Positions 42,831 through 51,716 of a stretch of 64,000 nt of DNA are shown here, piece after piece. A program made the translations under genes and the position numbers. The DNA comes from a bacterium (lineage in GTDB: Bacteria > UBP4 > UBA4092 > JAOAEQ01): NCBI GenBank assembly GCA_026416715.1, contig JAOAEQ010000013.1, positions 27,149 through 91,148 of the forward strand. The letters run 5' to 3'. A model generated the notes under the pieces. That model worked only from the letters and a program-made list of their open reading frames with translations, had not been told where the DNA came from and ran no database searches. Each line of letters starts with the position of its first letter. Position 1 is the stretch's first letter.

Positions 42831-43403
42831 ATGGCTAATACGATACAAGCTTCATCAATTCGACGTGGGACAATTATTATGTATAATAACGACCCGCATC
42901 GGGTGCTTGAGTTTCAGCATCGAACACCGGGTAATCTTCGTGCTTTTGTTCAGGTCAAACTACGGAATTTACGGAACGGAATTTCTACTGAAGCACGATT
43001 TTCTGCAACGGAATGGATTGAACGAGCTGACCTTGAAACTCATCCGATGGAATTCTTATATAGCGATAATCAAGGGTATCATTTTATGAATACTGAAACT
43101 TATGAACAAGTTGCGTTGGATAGTGAGATTCTCGGTGATGCGATATACTATTTAACACCGAATTTGAAGGTTATGATTGATTTCCTTGATGGAAATCCGA
43201 TTGCGGTCGAACTACCACCAGCGGTTGAGCTGAAAGTTATCGAAACTGAACCGGAACTTAAAACTGCTACGATAACCAATGTAACTAAACCGGCAAAATT
43301 AGAAACCGGATTGGTTATTCAAGTCCCACCATTTATCAATGTCGGTGATATAATTAAAGTTAAACCGGACGAAAATAAATACCTCGAACGAGTTAACCGT
43401 TGA
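42831..43403 (+). CDS. efp: Elongation factor P
   Basis: 190 residues from ATG 42831 (MANTIQASSIRRG). EF-P binds between ribosomal P and E sites and relieves stalling at polyproline. Three beta-barrel domains are seen: N-terminal KOW-like (to about 65), OB (about 66-128, YHFMNTETYEQVAL) and C-terminal (about 130-190, ending VPPFINVGDIIKVKPDENKYLERV). The tip loop reads RTPGNLRAF: the residue usually modified (Lys34 in E. coli, Arg in rhamnosylated types) is Asn35. Beta-lysylation or rhamnosylation at this position is therefore not expected. I recall PGN tips in PVC-type bacteria. No modification enzyme gene (epmA/B, earP) is adjacent. Confidence 0.93.
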   Translation: MANTIQASSIRRGTIIMYNNDPHRVLEFQHRTPGNLRAFVQVKLRNLRNGISTEARFSATEWIERADLETHPMEFLYSDNQGYHFMNTETYEQVALDSEILGDAIYYLTPNLKVMIDFLDGNPIAVELPPAVELKVIETEPELKTATITNVTKPAKLETGLVIQVPPFINVGDIIKVKPDENKYLERVNR

Positions 43404-43425
43404 ATCAGGTTGTTGGAATTTGAAT

Positions 43426-44676
43426 TTACCGTATTATTCTCCTGGCAAGTACAAAACCGGCAGCATGCTTTTCAGCGTAGTTTTTCGATTTTGGATCAAG
43501 ACTTCCTACTGTTACGACCGGTTCGGTTGCATGGATAAATTCGTTATTGCCTAAATAAATCCCCGTATGGGTAATTCGTCCGCTCCGATTAGCAAAATAG
43601 AGTGTATCTCCAGGTTGCAGATTCTCAGTATATCCGCGGAATCCTACCAGCAGACCTACCGCCGATTGCTGGTCTGCATCACGCGGTAGATTAATTCCAT
43701 TAGCTCGATATACCATTTGGACAAACCCGGAACAATCTATCCCAGCTTTCGTTACCCCACCCCAAACATATTTTGTACCAAGATATTGTTTCGCTGTTTC
43801 AAGCAGTTGCTGAATAAACTTGGTTCTTTCCTGTGGGACTCGATAATAATCTAATGGCACTAATATTTTTCTTCCGTCTGGAAGCTGTATTTGGCCAGAA
43901 TCTGTTAGTGGAAGTGATGCACCAATAGGAATAGTTACCGTAGCTTTTTTATATTCTTTAACAAACAATACTTGCGGCCGGTTTTGCCATTTAACAAACG
44001 CTGATTTCGTCATTCGAACAACTCGGCGCTTTTCTACCCAACCGAGATAACCGTTACTCGCTTGTGCATAATAATATTTGCCGGTGGAATCTTCATCTAA
44101 TAGAAAAATACTATCACCTAAAACTGATTCGGTAACTTGTTCTTTTAATCCGGTCGTTCGACTATAAAAAGGAGCGGCCTTGGTTTTCACTAAAGCAAAT
44201 GAACGGCTCCCAATTCTTTTTGTCGGAACGACTTCAATGGTATTCTGGATGTTTTGAAATTGTAACGCGGAAATAACCGAAAATAATCCGTCCCGATATT
44301 CAGTTAATCCAACCAGCCCGGTTAAAATCGTTTTCCCAGATTCAACTTTTCCTTCAACTTCGAAACAATATATCCTTGAATCATAGACGACCAGAGGTTT
44401 ATATCGTGCAATATATTCATTAATTTTTTCTGGGGAACCGATTCCGGTCGGTTCAATTCGTTTGATTGCTCGCTCGAGGAATCGTCTACCCCGTTGCGCT
44501 GCAGTATCCCCTTCATAAAAAACTATTCCTCGACGGATAACTGCCTTTCCTCGGCTAGGAGTTGTTGGAGTCGTTGATTGCATATCATTGTTTTCCTCCG
44601 CAAAAAGTAGCGTTGAACATACACCGGCAATTACTATCAATATCAGTTGTTTTAATAAACACTTTGTACCTTTCAT
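43426..44676 (-). CDS. Secreted NlpC/P60 cysteine peptidase with SH3-like domains
   Basis: 416 residues with an N-terminal signal (about 1-26, ending LLFAEE). A poorly characterised region (about 45-160) precedes an SH3b-like domain (about 160-225, SIFLLDEDSTGKYYYAQA...GYLGWVEKRRV). A second linker is followed by the NlpC/P60 domain (about 285-416). Catalytic residues are Cys315 in GIDCSGFV, His370 in RITHTGIYLG and His382 in FIHAT. Such enzymes cut gamma-D-Glu-diaminopimelate or related bonds in peptidoglycan. The ATG at 44676 directly follows a hairpin with seven T residues and a perfect promoter further up, suggesting leader control. It converges on efp with a 22-base gap. Confidence 0.9.
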   Translation of the reverse strand: MKGTKCLLKQLILIVIAGVCSTLLFAEENNDMQSTTPTTPSRGKAVIRRGIVFYEGDTAAQRGRRFLERAIKRIEPTGIGSPEKINEYIARYKPLVVYDSRIYCFEVEGKVESGKTILTGLVGLTEYRDGLFSVISALQFQNIQNTIEVVPTKRIGSRSFALVKTKAAPFYSRTTGLKEQVTESVLGDSIFLLDEDSTGKYYYAQASNGYLGWVEKRRVVRMTKSAFVKWQNRPQVLFVKEYKKATVTIPIGASLPLTDSGQIQLPDGRKILVPLDYYRVPQERTKFIQQLLETAKQYLGTKYVWGGVTKAGIDCSGFVQMVYRANGINLPRDADQQSAVGLLVGFRGYTENLQPGDTLYFANRSGRITHTGIYLGNNEFIHATEPVVTVGSLDPKSKNYAEKHAAGFVLARRIIR

Positions 44677-44682
44677 AAAAAA

Positions 44683-44753
44683 ACTGGACTGGTTATCAGA
44701 TTGGGATATAGTCCCACCTCCTTTTTTTAAGGAGAACGAAATGCCAGTCCAGT
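44683..44753 (-). promoter_or_regulatory. Structured leader with terminator-like hairpin before the NlpC/P60 gene
   Basis: Read on the minus strand, ACTGGACTGG (44744-44753) pairs perfectly with CCAGTCCAGT (44683-44692). Two small hairpins lie between: CTCC/GGAG around an A-run, and TGGGA/TCCCA. AAGGAGG lies in the loop. Seven T residues follow the outer stem and run into the ATG. It looks like an intrinsic terminator or a translation switch. No known riboswitch class was recognised. Confidence 0.55.
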
Positions 44754-44773
44754 ATTATTTCTCTCTGCTTAAT

Positions 44774-44802
44774 AATATACGCCTAAAGCGGAAATTTGTC
44801 AA
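44774..44802 (-). promoter_or_regulatory. Promoter of the NlpC/P60 gene
   Basis: On the minus strand TTGACA (44797-44802), a 17-base spacer and TATATT (44774-44779): a near-consensus sigma70 promoter. Transcription would start near 44767, about 90 bases before the start codon. Confidence 0.75.
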
Positions 44803-44916
44803 CTAAAAATGCAAATCGAAATCTTGTAGCGTTCGTAGAAAAATGATAAACGCTACGGTTTGGTTTTGTTTCTATCTCTTTGTTTGAATTTTTATATTCG
44901 GATTTTATTCTCTCCT

Positions 44917-46072
44917 AACGCGAAGGTACATATCGTTCATCCTGATATTCAAGCGTTTTCATTACATTCGGTTTAAGGTTTAACTGCCAGGTGATAATTC
45001 CGGAGTGTTCGAGTAGTTTCAGGTTATCAGTATCAAACGTGATAGTTCCATCGTCCGACGCTAGAGTTGGTTTGCCCGGTAGGCGGAGTTTAATGATTAT
45101 TTGTCCTGCGGTTTTGTCATAATTCCGGAAATGTAATTTACCTTTTACCGTGACTAAATCAACAAAGAAATTATTATTCGGTTCGTAAGCCTTTAATTTC
45201 CGGCAATCATTGCACGGTTCGCTATCTGACTTATCTCTTCTTTCGGTGCGACCGCAGCGCCGATGGTTCGAATAACCTGACCGACCGCAATTGGTGCTAA
45301 ATAATTAGTAGTATGAACGAAATGAGGTACACCAACCACAAAATTGATATCGCAATGGACTAAATGTTCCGCTTCGTTGATTAGTGTCCGCGAAGAGTTA
45401 ATTCTGCATTTTCTTCATCTATTAATTTTAGGCTATATTCCGGAATCCAGGTTATCCCTTTCCGAAAATATGCCATACCGAGTGTCGTTTTAACAGGGAT
45501 TTTACCGTTATCTTTAACCACGTGTACCCGAAGTGGCTTCTCGAGAATCTGTAATTTTTAATCCCAGCTAACGGTACTGCATAATTATTCTGCGCTGATT
45601 CTAACACAACATAATCACTACCAACGGAAACTAATCGTCCGGCAGCAATTCGGTCAGAACCTTTTTCACGATAGGTTAGCTGAATAGAAAGATATTTACT
45701 TGCTTCAAGTCGATTTCGTTTAACGGTAATATCTTTTGCAACATCAACATCGTCAAATTCAACTATCTCTCCCGGTCTACTACCGATAATATCAACCAAT
45801 TCATCGGTTACATGAGAGAAAATCACAAATGTTCCGAATGCTGCTGGTGGCACCGCATCGGAAACACACCGTCTATCTCGTAGTGTTACTTCTCCTTGCC
45901 GTCGGAAAAACCCTAATTCGTTTTTGAAAACGGTAACAGATTTAACCCGCGATTTCCAAAGATGTAAATTATCTTGCCGTTCGCATTCATTAGCGGCAAC
46001 AGCAGAAATGGTAACGTTACTCACCGCTACTACTAAACTGATAAAAAATAGAGTTTAATTTAGTCGTATCAT
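44917..46072 (-). pseudogene. Broken DUF4139-type gene with one nonsense codon and about three frameshifts
   Basis: GAGG and ATG 46072 begin MIRLN, then a TAA at codon 6. The same frame goes on through a signal peptide (FFISLVVAVSNVTISAVAA) and a long DUF4139-like N-terminal region (VKSVTVFKNELGFFRRQGE, VDIIGSRPGEIVEF, YAVPLAGIKN) until about 45555. There a one-base loss moves the frame to LEKPLRVHVVKDNGKIP and GMAYFRKGITWIPEYSLKL. A second shift near 45385 gives TLINEAEHLVHCDINFVVG. A third near 45240 gives KLKAYEPNNNFFVDLVTVKG and FRNYDKTAGQIIIKLRLPG, ending YVPSR and TAG at 44917-44919. The pieces fit one secreted protein of about 370 residues. Recent decay is likely because the pieces are still clearly readable. 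Confidence 0.8.
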
Positions 46073-46267
46073 TGCTAACCTCTTTTCTGAAATACAATTC
46101 AAAAGTCATACTACTGATATACAAGAAAATGCAGAATACCATAATGAAACCTAATGGCTAATTTACTTGTGATTTTTACCAAAATGAGTTAAACTACTAC
46201 ACCTGAATAGTGGTTTATATATCAAATTTCAGATTGCGATATTTAAAATTCAATGTAATTGTAAACT
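46073..46267. other. Divergent spacer upstream of the FHA-HD-GYP gene
   Basis: 195 bases between the broken DUF4139 gene and the FHA gene. It is AT-rich and shows low-complexity ATTTCAGATT/AAAATTCAA words near 46228-46255. No clear promoter. Confidence 0.35.
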
Positions 46268-48274
46268 ATGGCATACCTTATCTGTCAATCGAGCGAAAAC
46301 CAAGGCAAAATATATCCACTGAATACTAAAGAATTCTTTATTGGCCGAGACACGAACTGCAATATCCGTATCCTCGATACTCGTGTTTCTAGAAACCACT
46401 GCAAACTTACAAAATCTCCCCGAGGTATCGAATTGTTCGATTTAAATAGTAAGAACGGCACGTTCGTCAACGGTACGCGGGTTCAATCGAAAATTCTCCG
46501 TGATGGTGATATTATTTCTATTGGACATATAAATTTTCTTTTTGTGACCAAATTGAAAAAGAAGAGCGATGAACCGGAGAAAAAATTTGCTACGGTTTTA
46601 ATTCCAAAAGAATGGTCTGCTGCTGATTCACAGGTTCAAGTACAGTTACCGGCAGAAAAAATTCATGTTCCATTAGATTCCGTGTATCTCCATCAGAAAA
46701 AAAGAACTGACCAAGATCGGCTACGGTTAATTTACGATATTGGGCAGATGCTCGTTTCGTTATTAGACCCACAAATCCTGCTCGATAAAATCATGGAAAG
46801 TATTTTTACGGTTATCCCAGCTGACCGTGGTTTCATCATGCTTTTGGATGAAGAATCAAAACAAATGAAACCGGTCGCTGTTCGTTCCCGGAAAGGAATC
46901 GACCAAACCCAGCCAATGAGTATTAGTCGTAAAATCGTCGATTTGGTTATGCATGACCGAGTTGCAGTAGTCAGTTCTGATGCGACTATCGATCCTCGAT
47001 TTAAAGCGAGTGATAGTGTCATCGCTCAGGGAGTACGTTCAGCAATGTGTGTTCCTCTACTCTACAAAGAAAAACTCATCGGATTAATCCATGTTGATAC
47101 TTTTTCTCAACGGAATGCATTTACTGAGGAAGACTTAAAACTTCTAAGTGGTATTGCAAATCAATCAGCAATCGCGCTCGAAAATGCACAGTTATATTCT
47201 CGAACCCAGCAACAGATCAAAGAATTATCCGCGTTACTAGAAGTCAGTCGGGCGATTTCCGCGAATTTAAATACAGATATTGTCCTTCAGATGATTATGC
47301 GATATAGTTTACATCTGCTTCGCGCTGAAACTGGGTCGATTATGCTTCTTGATGAATCCACCGGTGAATTGAGTATTAAAGCAGCTGTTGGATTAAACGA
47401 AGAAATTGTTACCACTGAACGGCGTAAGTTAGGAGAAGGGATAGCCGGATATGTCGCTGCCTCTGCAACCCCGGTCTTACTGCGGAATGGACTACAGGAT
47501 TCTCAGTTCCGAAATATTAAAAAAAGAGAGTCGGTTAAAGATGCACTCTGTGTTCCACTAACATATCAGGGGAAAGTACTAGGGGTAATAAGTGTAAACA
47601 ATCGTATTGGAGAGCAGACGTTTCAAGATAAAGATTTAGAATTACTATCAACGTTCGCCGCACAAGCAGCGATTGCAATTCATAACGCTCAACTCTATTC
47701 ATATTTACGTGAAATTTATGTTAGCACCATTAAAGCATTTGCCGCCGCGATTGAAGCTCGAGATCCATATACTCGGGGTCATTCTGAACGAATTGCACGA
47801 TTTGCAGTAGCAATCGCCCAAGAATTACAACTTGATTCCGAACAACTAGATATAATCCGCGATGCTAGTTTATTACATGATATCGGAAAAATTGGAGTCC
47901 GAGAGAGCATCCTCCAGAAACCAACCTCATTGAACGATGAAGAATATCTCGAAATGCAACGTCATGCCGTGTTGGGAATGCAGATTTTACAATCTATTCC
48001 AACCTTAAAACCACTTTTATCAATTATCCATCATCACCAAGAGAAATTCGATGGAACTGGCTATCCGGACAAACTTGCAGGAGAATCTATTCCGCTGGGA
48101 GCAAGAATTATTGCAGTCGCTGACGCCTATGAAGCGATGATTTCCGACCGACCATATCGACCGGCTCGAACGATGAAACAGGCAATTAAAGAGTTAAAAA
48201 AATATTCTGGAACTCAATTTGACCCCAAAATCGTCTCTACGTTTATCCAAATTCTCGAACGCAACACTCTCTAG
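46268..48274 (+). CDS. FHA-GAF-GAF-HD-GYP protein (predicted cyclic-di-GMP phosphodiesterase)
   Basis: 668 residues, cytosolic. The order is an FHA domain (about 1-95: FFIGRDTNCNIRILD, RVSRNHCKL, NSKNGTFVNG, the phosphothreonine-binding pattern), GAF 1 (about 165-310), GAF 2 (about 330-478) and HD-GYP (about 485-660). The catalytic region shows LLHDIGKIG near residue 537, HHHQEKFDGTGYP near 590 and AVADAYEAMISDRPYRP. Fusion of phosphothreonine sensing with HD-GYP suggests a link from Ser/Thr kinases to cyclic-di-GMP turnover. It is the second HD-GYP protein in the window and its C-terminus resembles the one at 2232. ATG 46268 fits the FHA start. Confidence 0.92.
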   Translation: MAYLICQSSENQGKIYPLNTKEFFIGRDTNCNIRILDTRVSRNHCKLTKSPRGIELFDLNSKNGTFVNGTRVQSKILRDGDIISIGHINFLFVTKLKKKSDEPEKKFATVLIPKEWSAADSQVQVQLPAEKIHVPLDSVYLHQKKRTDQDRLRLIYDIGQMLVSLLDPQILLDKIMESIFTVIPADRGFIMLLDEESKQMKPVAVRSRKGIDQTQPMSISRKIVDLVMHDRVAVVSSDATIDPRFKASDSVIAQGVRSAMCVPLLYKEKLIGLIHVDTFSQRNAFTEEDLKLLSGIANQSAIALENAQLYSRTQQQIKELSALLEVSRAISANLNTDIVLQMIMRYSLHLLRAETGSIMLLDESTGELSIKAAVGLNEEIVTTERRKLGEGIAGYVAASATPVLLRNGLQDSQFRNIKKRESVKDALCVPLTYQGKVLGVISVNNRIGEQTFQDKDLELLSTFAAQAAIAIHNAQLYSYLREIYVSTIKAFAAAIEARDPYTRGHSERIARFAVAIAQELQLDSEQLDIIRDASLLHDIGKIGVRESILQKPTSLNDEEYLEMQRHAVLGMQILQSIPTLKPLLSIIHHHQEKFDGTGYPDKLAGESIPLGARIIAVADAYEAMISDRPYRPARTMKQAIKELKKYSGTQFDPKIVSTFIQILERNTL

Positions 48275-48340
48275 AGAATTTTAAATTCCAATCCGCCCGA
48301 TGTGTATATAAAGCTTGAATTTGGGATTCTGAATTTCATA

Positions 48341-48676
48341 CTATTTCGGCCAACTATCTGGCTCGAGGTCAGTCCCGACTAGCACCCAGCGTTCAGTCAA
48401 TTCTTCATATCGGCAATCAAAAATAGTACCGGTAGTTGTTTCAATACGATAATATACTGCGCGTTTCCACGGTTTCTCTTGTTCTTCCACTCGCCAGGAA
48501 GCGATTGCTCGTAATACGATATATTGTTGTCCACGCCAGAGAAAACTTTTCGGATGTTCGTTATCACGATATCCACAATAGGAATCAAGCGCAATCGGCT
48601 CATTCACCGCATATAATTCACCATCTGATTTCAGTGCCGTTTTAATTTCTTTAATAGTTTTTTTCTTTTTTCGCAT
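48341..48676 (-). CDS. Small DUF6504-like protein
   Basis: 111 residues from ATG 48676 (MRKKKKTIKEIK). The core KSFLWRGQQYIVLRAIASWR, followed by KRAVYYRIETTTG, CRYEELTERWVLVG, resembles the DUF6504 family as I remember it: a small beta-rich protein with W.G..Y.V and a YYR..T..G strand. No catalytic residues are known to me, and there is no signal peptide. The N-terminus is very basic and could touch nucleic acid. It converges with the FHA-HD-GYP gene and is divergent from the PilZ gene. The family call is from memory. Confidence 0.6.
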   Translation of the reverse strand: MRKKKKTIKEIKTALKSDGELYAVNEPIALDSYCGYRDNEHPKSFLWRGQQYIVLRAIASWRVEEQEKPWKRAVYYRIETTTGTIFDCRYEELTERWVLVGTDLEPDSWPK

Positions 48677-48717
48677 AATTAATGATACAATATAATAGCA
48701 AACAAGATTTATTCTGA

Positions 48718-48825
48718 CTAGTGGTGGAATAACCATGCTGCGCTTGTCAAAACCGTTAAAAAACCGATTAGCAAGAAAATATGCATCTTGGCGATCTCTG
48801 CATGGTTTTCACAATAGTATTTCAT
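48718..48825 (-). CDS. Possible 35-residue membrane miniprotein
   Basis: MKYYCENHAEIAKM followed by one hydrophobic helix (HIFLLIGFLTVLTSAAWLF) and a stop. The start is like the YYCENHPE start of B-box-type zinc-ribbon membrane proteins, but here the other cysteines are missing. The ATG is only 7 bases from the divergent PilZ start, leaving no room for ribosome-binding sites on both strands. May be a remnant or chance. Confidence 0.2.
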   Translation of the reverse strand: MKYYCENHAEIAKMHIFLLIGFLTVLTSAAWLFHH

Positions 48826-48832
48826 TTGGATT

Positions 48833-49264
48833 ATGATGGACGACAGTCGGTTTATTGAACGAAGAAAATTTATCCGTATTCCTGCGCGATTTGTAGTTAT
48901 GATGAAATTAGATATCAATAATTTGAGCGATTATGCGATTGACACTGAAATAATTAACATCAGTGAAGGCGGAATGTTATTAGAACTCCGCGAAACTGAA
49001 TTGCACGAACCGAGCAGTTCAGCTCATCCTGTTTCGATATATTACCATAATCTACAGCTAGATGGACAATTAATCTGGCTGCAGTTCCGATTGCCAGGTA
49101 ATCCGCAGGTCATCCAAGCGATAGCGAAACCGGTTTGGAAGAAGATTTCAATTGACTCAAACGGTGCAATATTCCATCTAGGGATACAATATACCCATAT
49201 ACTACCAGAAGCGCAACAAGCCATTAGCCAGTATATCACCTGGCAATTGCAACAGGGATCATAG
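48833..49264 (+). CDS. PilZ-domain protein (predicted cyclic-di-GMP receptor)
   Basis: 143 residues. The cyclic-di-GMP motifs of PilZ are present: RRKFIRIPARF (residues 10-20, the RxxxR arm) and NISEGGMLLELRE (about 42-54, the (D/N)xSxxG motif). The rest is the expected beta-barrel plus a final helix (PEAQQAISQYITWQLQQ). PilZ proteins switch motility, pili or polysaccharide synthesis when cyclic-di-GMP rises. It lies 558 bases after the FHA-HD-GYP gene and upstream of the HU gene. Its start is fixed because the RxxxR arm begins at residue 10. Confidence 0.88.
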   Translation: MMDDSRFIERRKFIRIPARFVVMMKLDINNLSDYAIDTEIINISEGGMLLELRETELHEPSSSAHPVSIYYHNLQLDGQLIWLQFRLPGNPQVIQAIAKPVWKKISIDSNGAIFHLGIQYTHILPEAQQAISQYITWQLQQGS

Positions 49265-49274
49265 GGTGTCCGAT

Positions 49275-49304
49275 TTGACAGAAATAATAACTCAGAGATA
49301 CAAT
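49275..49304 (+). promoter_or_regulatory. Promoter of the HU gene
   Basis: TTGACA (49275-49280), an 18-base spacer and TACAAT (49299-49304). The start codon at 49365 is preceded by AGGAGG at 8 bases. A strong promoter fits an abundant DNA-binding protein. Confidence 0.7.
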
Positions 49305-49364
49305 AGCTAATTATTTCTAAAAATCACAATTACGAAACAAAATATTTTTTAGGAGGTAATTTTT

Positions 49365-49643
49365 ATGACAAAAGCAGAAATAGCTGAAAAAGTTCGGGAG
49401 AAAATCGGGGGAATATCTTTTCGCGAAGCGTTAACCGCGGTTGACACTATTCTCGATGGAATCAAACAATCTCTTGCAAAAGGTGAAAAAGTGTCAATTG
49501 TCGGGTTCGGTACGTTCCGAGTTAAAGAACGACGTTCTCGCCTCGGCAGGAATCCTAAAACCGGTGAACAGATTCAGGTTCCAGGTAAAAAAGTTCCATA
49601 TTTTAAACCCGGAAAAGAATTTAGAGAAGCCGTTAATAAATAA
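49365..49643 (+). CDS. HU/IHF-family DNA-binding protein
   Basis: 92 residues with the whole HU fold: helices TKAEIAEKVREKIGGISFREA and DTILDGIKQSLAKGEKVSI, the VGFGTFRVKERRSR strand and the DNA-binding arm with GRNPKTGEQIQVPGKKVPYF around the intercalating Pro, ending KPGKEFREAVN. HU bends DNA and compacts the nucleoid. HU or IHF subunit identity cannot be decided by eye. It has a strong promoter and ribosome-binding site. SurA-like and pdxA genes follow on the same strand. Confidence 0.93.
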   Translation: MTKAEIAEKVREKIGGISFREALTAVDTILDGIKQSLAKGEKVSIVGFGTFRVKERRSRLGRNPKTGEQIQVPGKKVPYFKPGKEFREAVNK

Positions 49644-49782
49644 AGGTAAGTAGCCTATGCGCAGTTCCGAATAGTTTTCTCGGAAAGAATACAATGGAGA
49701 TAACTCGGCCAGTCCGTAACCGGTTGGGTATGATAGTACGGATTTGGCTGGGTCTTTTATTAAAACCATCTCACATGTTCCC

Positions 49783-50688
49783 ATGAAAAAGGTAGTGTAT
49801 TTATCAATATTCTTTTGCCTATTTGTATCCGGATATGTTTCTGCAGAAATTGTTGACCGTGTTGTAGCGAAAGTCGGTTCTGAAGTAATATTTTGGTCGG
49901 ATTTAGAAAAAGCTATTCAGTCAGTCAAACTTCTTGAGAATCCACCCACACAAGAAGAACTGCTCAACCAATTAATCGACCGAGCATTGTTATTGCAAGA
50001 AGCAAAACGTCAAAAAATCATTCCGTCGGAACAAATCGTTAAAGCGGAAACGAAACGACAGTTAGCTCGTATTCGGAATGTATATAAAACTGAAGCAGAA
50101 TTCCAACAGGAACTGAATAAGGTAGGATTGACTCAATCGCTGCTCGAGAAGCAATTTGAACGCCGTGCGCGGGAAGAATTAATGATTCAGCTTTTGATTC
50201 GGAAAAAAATGAAACCAGTTACCGATGCTGAGATCGAACAATATACCGTTGCCCACCCCGATATAGCGAAACAGGCGAATCGAGTCCGGCTCCGCCATAT
50301 CTTTTTTTCCCTAGATACTTCTGCTGGAGAAGCTGCCTGTGCAACCGTACTGGAAAAAGCGAATATCGCATTAAGTAAACTGAAAAGCGGAGAAAAATGG
50401 GAAGAAATTGTTAAAGAATATTCTGATGATCAGGATACGCGAATGGATAATGGCGATTTAGGGTTTATTACCCATGGGGATAGTTTTCCTGAAATCGAAG
50501 CGGTCGCATTTGAGTTACCGATCGGAAAAATTAGTGACTTGATTAAAACAGAGCTTGGCTATCATATTATTCAAGTTACTGACCGAATGAATATTCGTCA
50601 ATATTTAGAAAATGAAGCGTTTAATACTACGAAAAAAAATCTTATCAACGAACTGCGACAATCAACGAAAATCGAAATTAAACTATAA
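49783..50688 (+). CDS. Periplasmic SurA-like chaperone / parvulin peptidyl-prolyl isomerase
   Basis: 301 residues from ATG 49783 (MKKVVYLSIFFCLFVSGYVSA, a good signal peptide). Upstream in-frame starts lack it. A SurA N-terminal chaperone region (about 20-150: IVDRVVAKVGSEVIFWSDL, EELLNQLIDRALLLQEAKR) is followed by one parvulin domain (about 165-270: RLRHIFFSLD, DTRMDNGDLGFITHG, FELPIGKISDLIKTELGYHIIQV). SurA helps outer-membrane proteins fold, which supports a diderm envelope. E. coli SurA has two parvulin domains; this has one. It directly precedes pdxA, an order also seen in Proteobacteria. Confidence 0.88.
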   Translation: MKKVVYLSIFFCLFVSGYVSAEIVDRVVAKVGSEVIFWSDLEKAIQSVKLLENPPTQEELLNQLIDRALLLQEAKRQKIIPSEQIVKAETKRQLARIRNVYKTEAEFQQELNKVGLTQSLLEKQFERRAREELMIQLLIRKKMKPVTDAEIEQYTVAHPDIAKQANRVRLRHIFFSLDTSAGEAACATVLEKANIALSKLKSGEKWEEIVKEYSDDQDTRMDNGDLGFITHGDSFPEIEAVAFELPIGKISDLIKTELGYHIIQVTDRMNIRQYLENEAFNTTKKNLINELRQSTKIEIKL

Positions 50689-50759
50689 AAAATGTACGCT
50701 AGCTTCATCCTATACGGATTAAACTCATAAAACGACAGTGTATACTTGCCTCGTAGCTT

Positions 50760-51716
50760 ATGGCTCAATCATTATTACGTATCGGAATAACCTTAGGCGA
50801 TGCCGCAGGTATTGGTCCTGAAATTATTTTAAAAGCTATAGCAACTCCGGAAATTCAGAATATCTGTGTTCCGCTCGTCATTGGAGATAGACTGATTCTT
50901 GAACATACCGCACGGTCGCTGAACCTACCTATACCGGAACATATTCTTGATTTGCATCAGTTCACTTCTCTACCTGAACCGGGGAGAATCTCAGCTGAAT
51001 GTGGAAAAGCAGCACTTGCATATATTGAGAAAGCGGTTTCATTGTGTTTATCCCGTGAGATGCGAGCGATGGTAACCGCGCCGATTCATAAAGAAGCTAT
51101 CCATCTTGCCGGTTCCCCTTACCCTGGACATACGGAAATGATTGCAATGTTAACTAATACTAAAGAATATGCCATGATGTTAGTCGGTGATGGATTAAGA
51201 GTAATATTAGTAACCATACATATGGGACTCGCTAACGTAAGCAAGGTATTAACTATAGAAAAAATTTTAAAAACTATCCGACTCGCTTATCGGGCAACAC
51301 AAGAGCTGGGTATAACTATGCCGAAAATTGCTGTTGCTGGATTTAATCCGCATGCAGGAGAACAGGGGTTATTCGGCGATGAAGAACAGACGAAAATTGC
51401 GCCAGCAATTGAATTAGCGAAACAGGAACAAATTCCAGTTTTCGGACCGTTTCCTCCAGATACTATTTTCCATCGTGCGCTTAACAATGAATTCGATATT
51501 GTGGTTTGTATGTATCATGATCAAGGACTGATACCATTGAAAACCCTTGCGTTTCATACTGGTGTGAATGTTACCATTGGACTACCAATTGTTCGTACTT
51601 CGGTTGACCATGGTACCGCCTATGATATTGCGGGGAAAGGCATCGCTAATCCGTTTTCGATGATTGAAGCGATTAAACTTGCTGTCCAACTCGCTACCAA
51701 CCGGTTTAAATCTTAA
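50760..51716 (+). CDS. pdxA: 4-hydroxythreonine-4-phosphate dehydrogenase
   Basis: 318 residues. PdxA oxidises 4-phosphohydroxy-L-threonine in the DXP-independent branch of pyridoxal phosphate synthesis. Signatures are ITLGDAAGIGPEIILKA (about 10-26), VTAPIHKEAIHLAG with the catalytic Lys and nearby metal His, PGHTEMIAML (about 123-132), AGFNPHAGEQGLFG (about 197-210), FGPFPPDTIFHRA and MYHDQGLIPLKTL (about 256-268). GDAAG replaces the usual GDPAG. Some relatives act on other 4-hydroxy acids (PdxA2), so substrate identity is likely but not certain. It may share a transcript with the SurA-like gene (71-base gap). Confidence 0.9.
   Translation: MAQSLLRIGITLGDAAGIGPEIILKAIATPEIQNICVPLVIGDRLILEHTARSLNLPIPEHILDLHQFTSLPEPGRISAECGKAALAYIEKAVSLCLSREMRAMVTAPIHKEAIHLAGSPYPGHTEMIAMLTNTKEYAMMLVGDGLRVILVTIHMGLANVSKVLTIEKILKTIRLAYRATQELGITMPKIAVAGFNPHAGEQGLFGDEEQTKIAPAIELAKQEQIPVFGPFPPDTIFHRALNNEFDIVVCMYHDQGLIPLKTLAFHTGVNVTIGLPIVRTSVDHGTAYDIAGKGIANPFSMIEAIKLAVQLATNRFKS

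Noticed and set aside
44683..44753. Known riboswitch (cyclic-di-GMP or cobalamin) before the NlpC/P60 gene
   Set aside because: The conserved motifs of those classes were not found; only a terminator-like stem and two short hairpins are visible.
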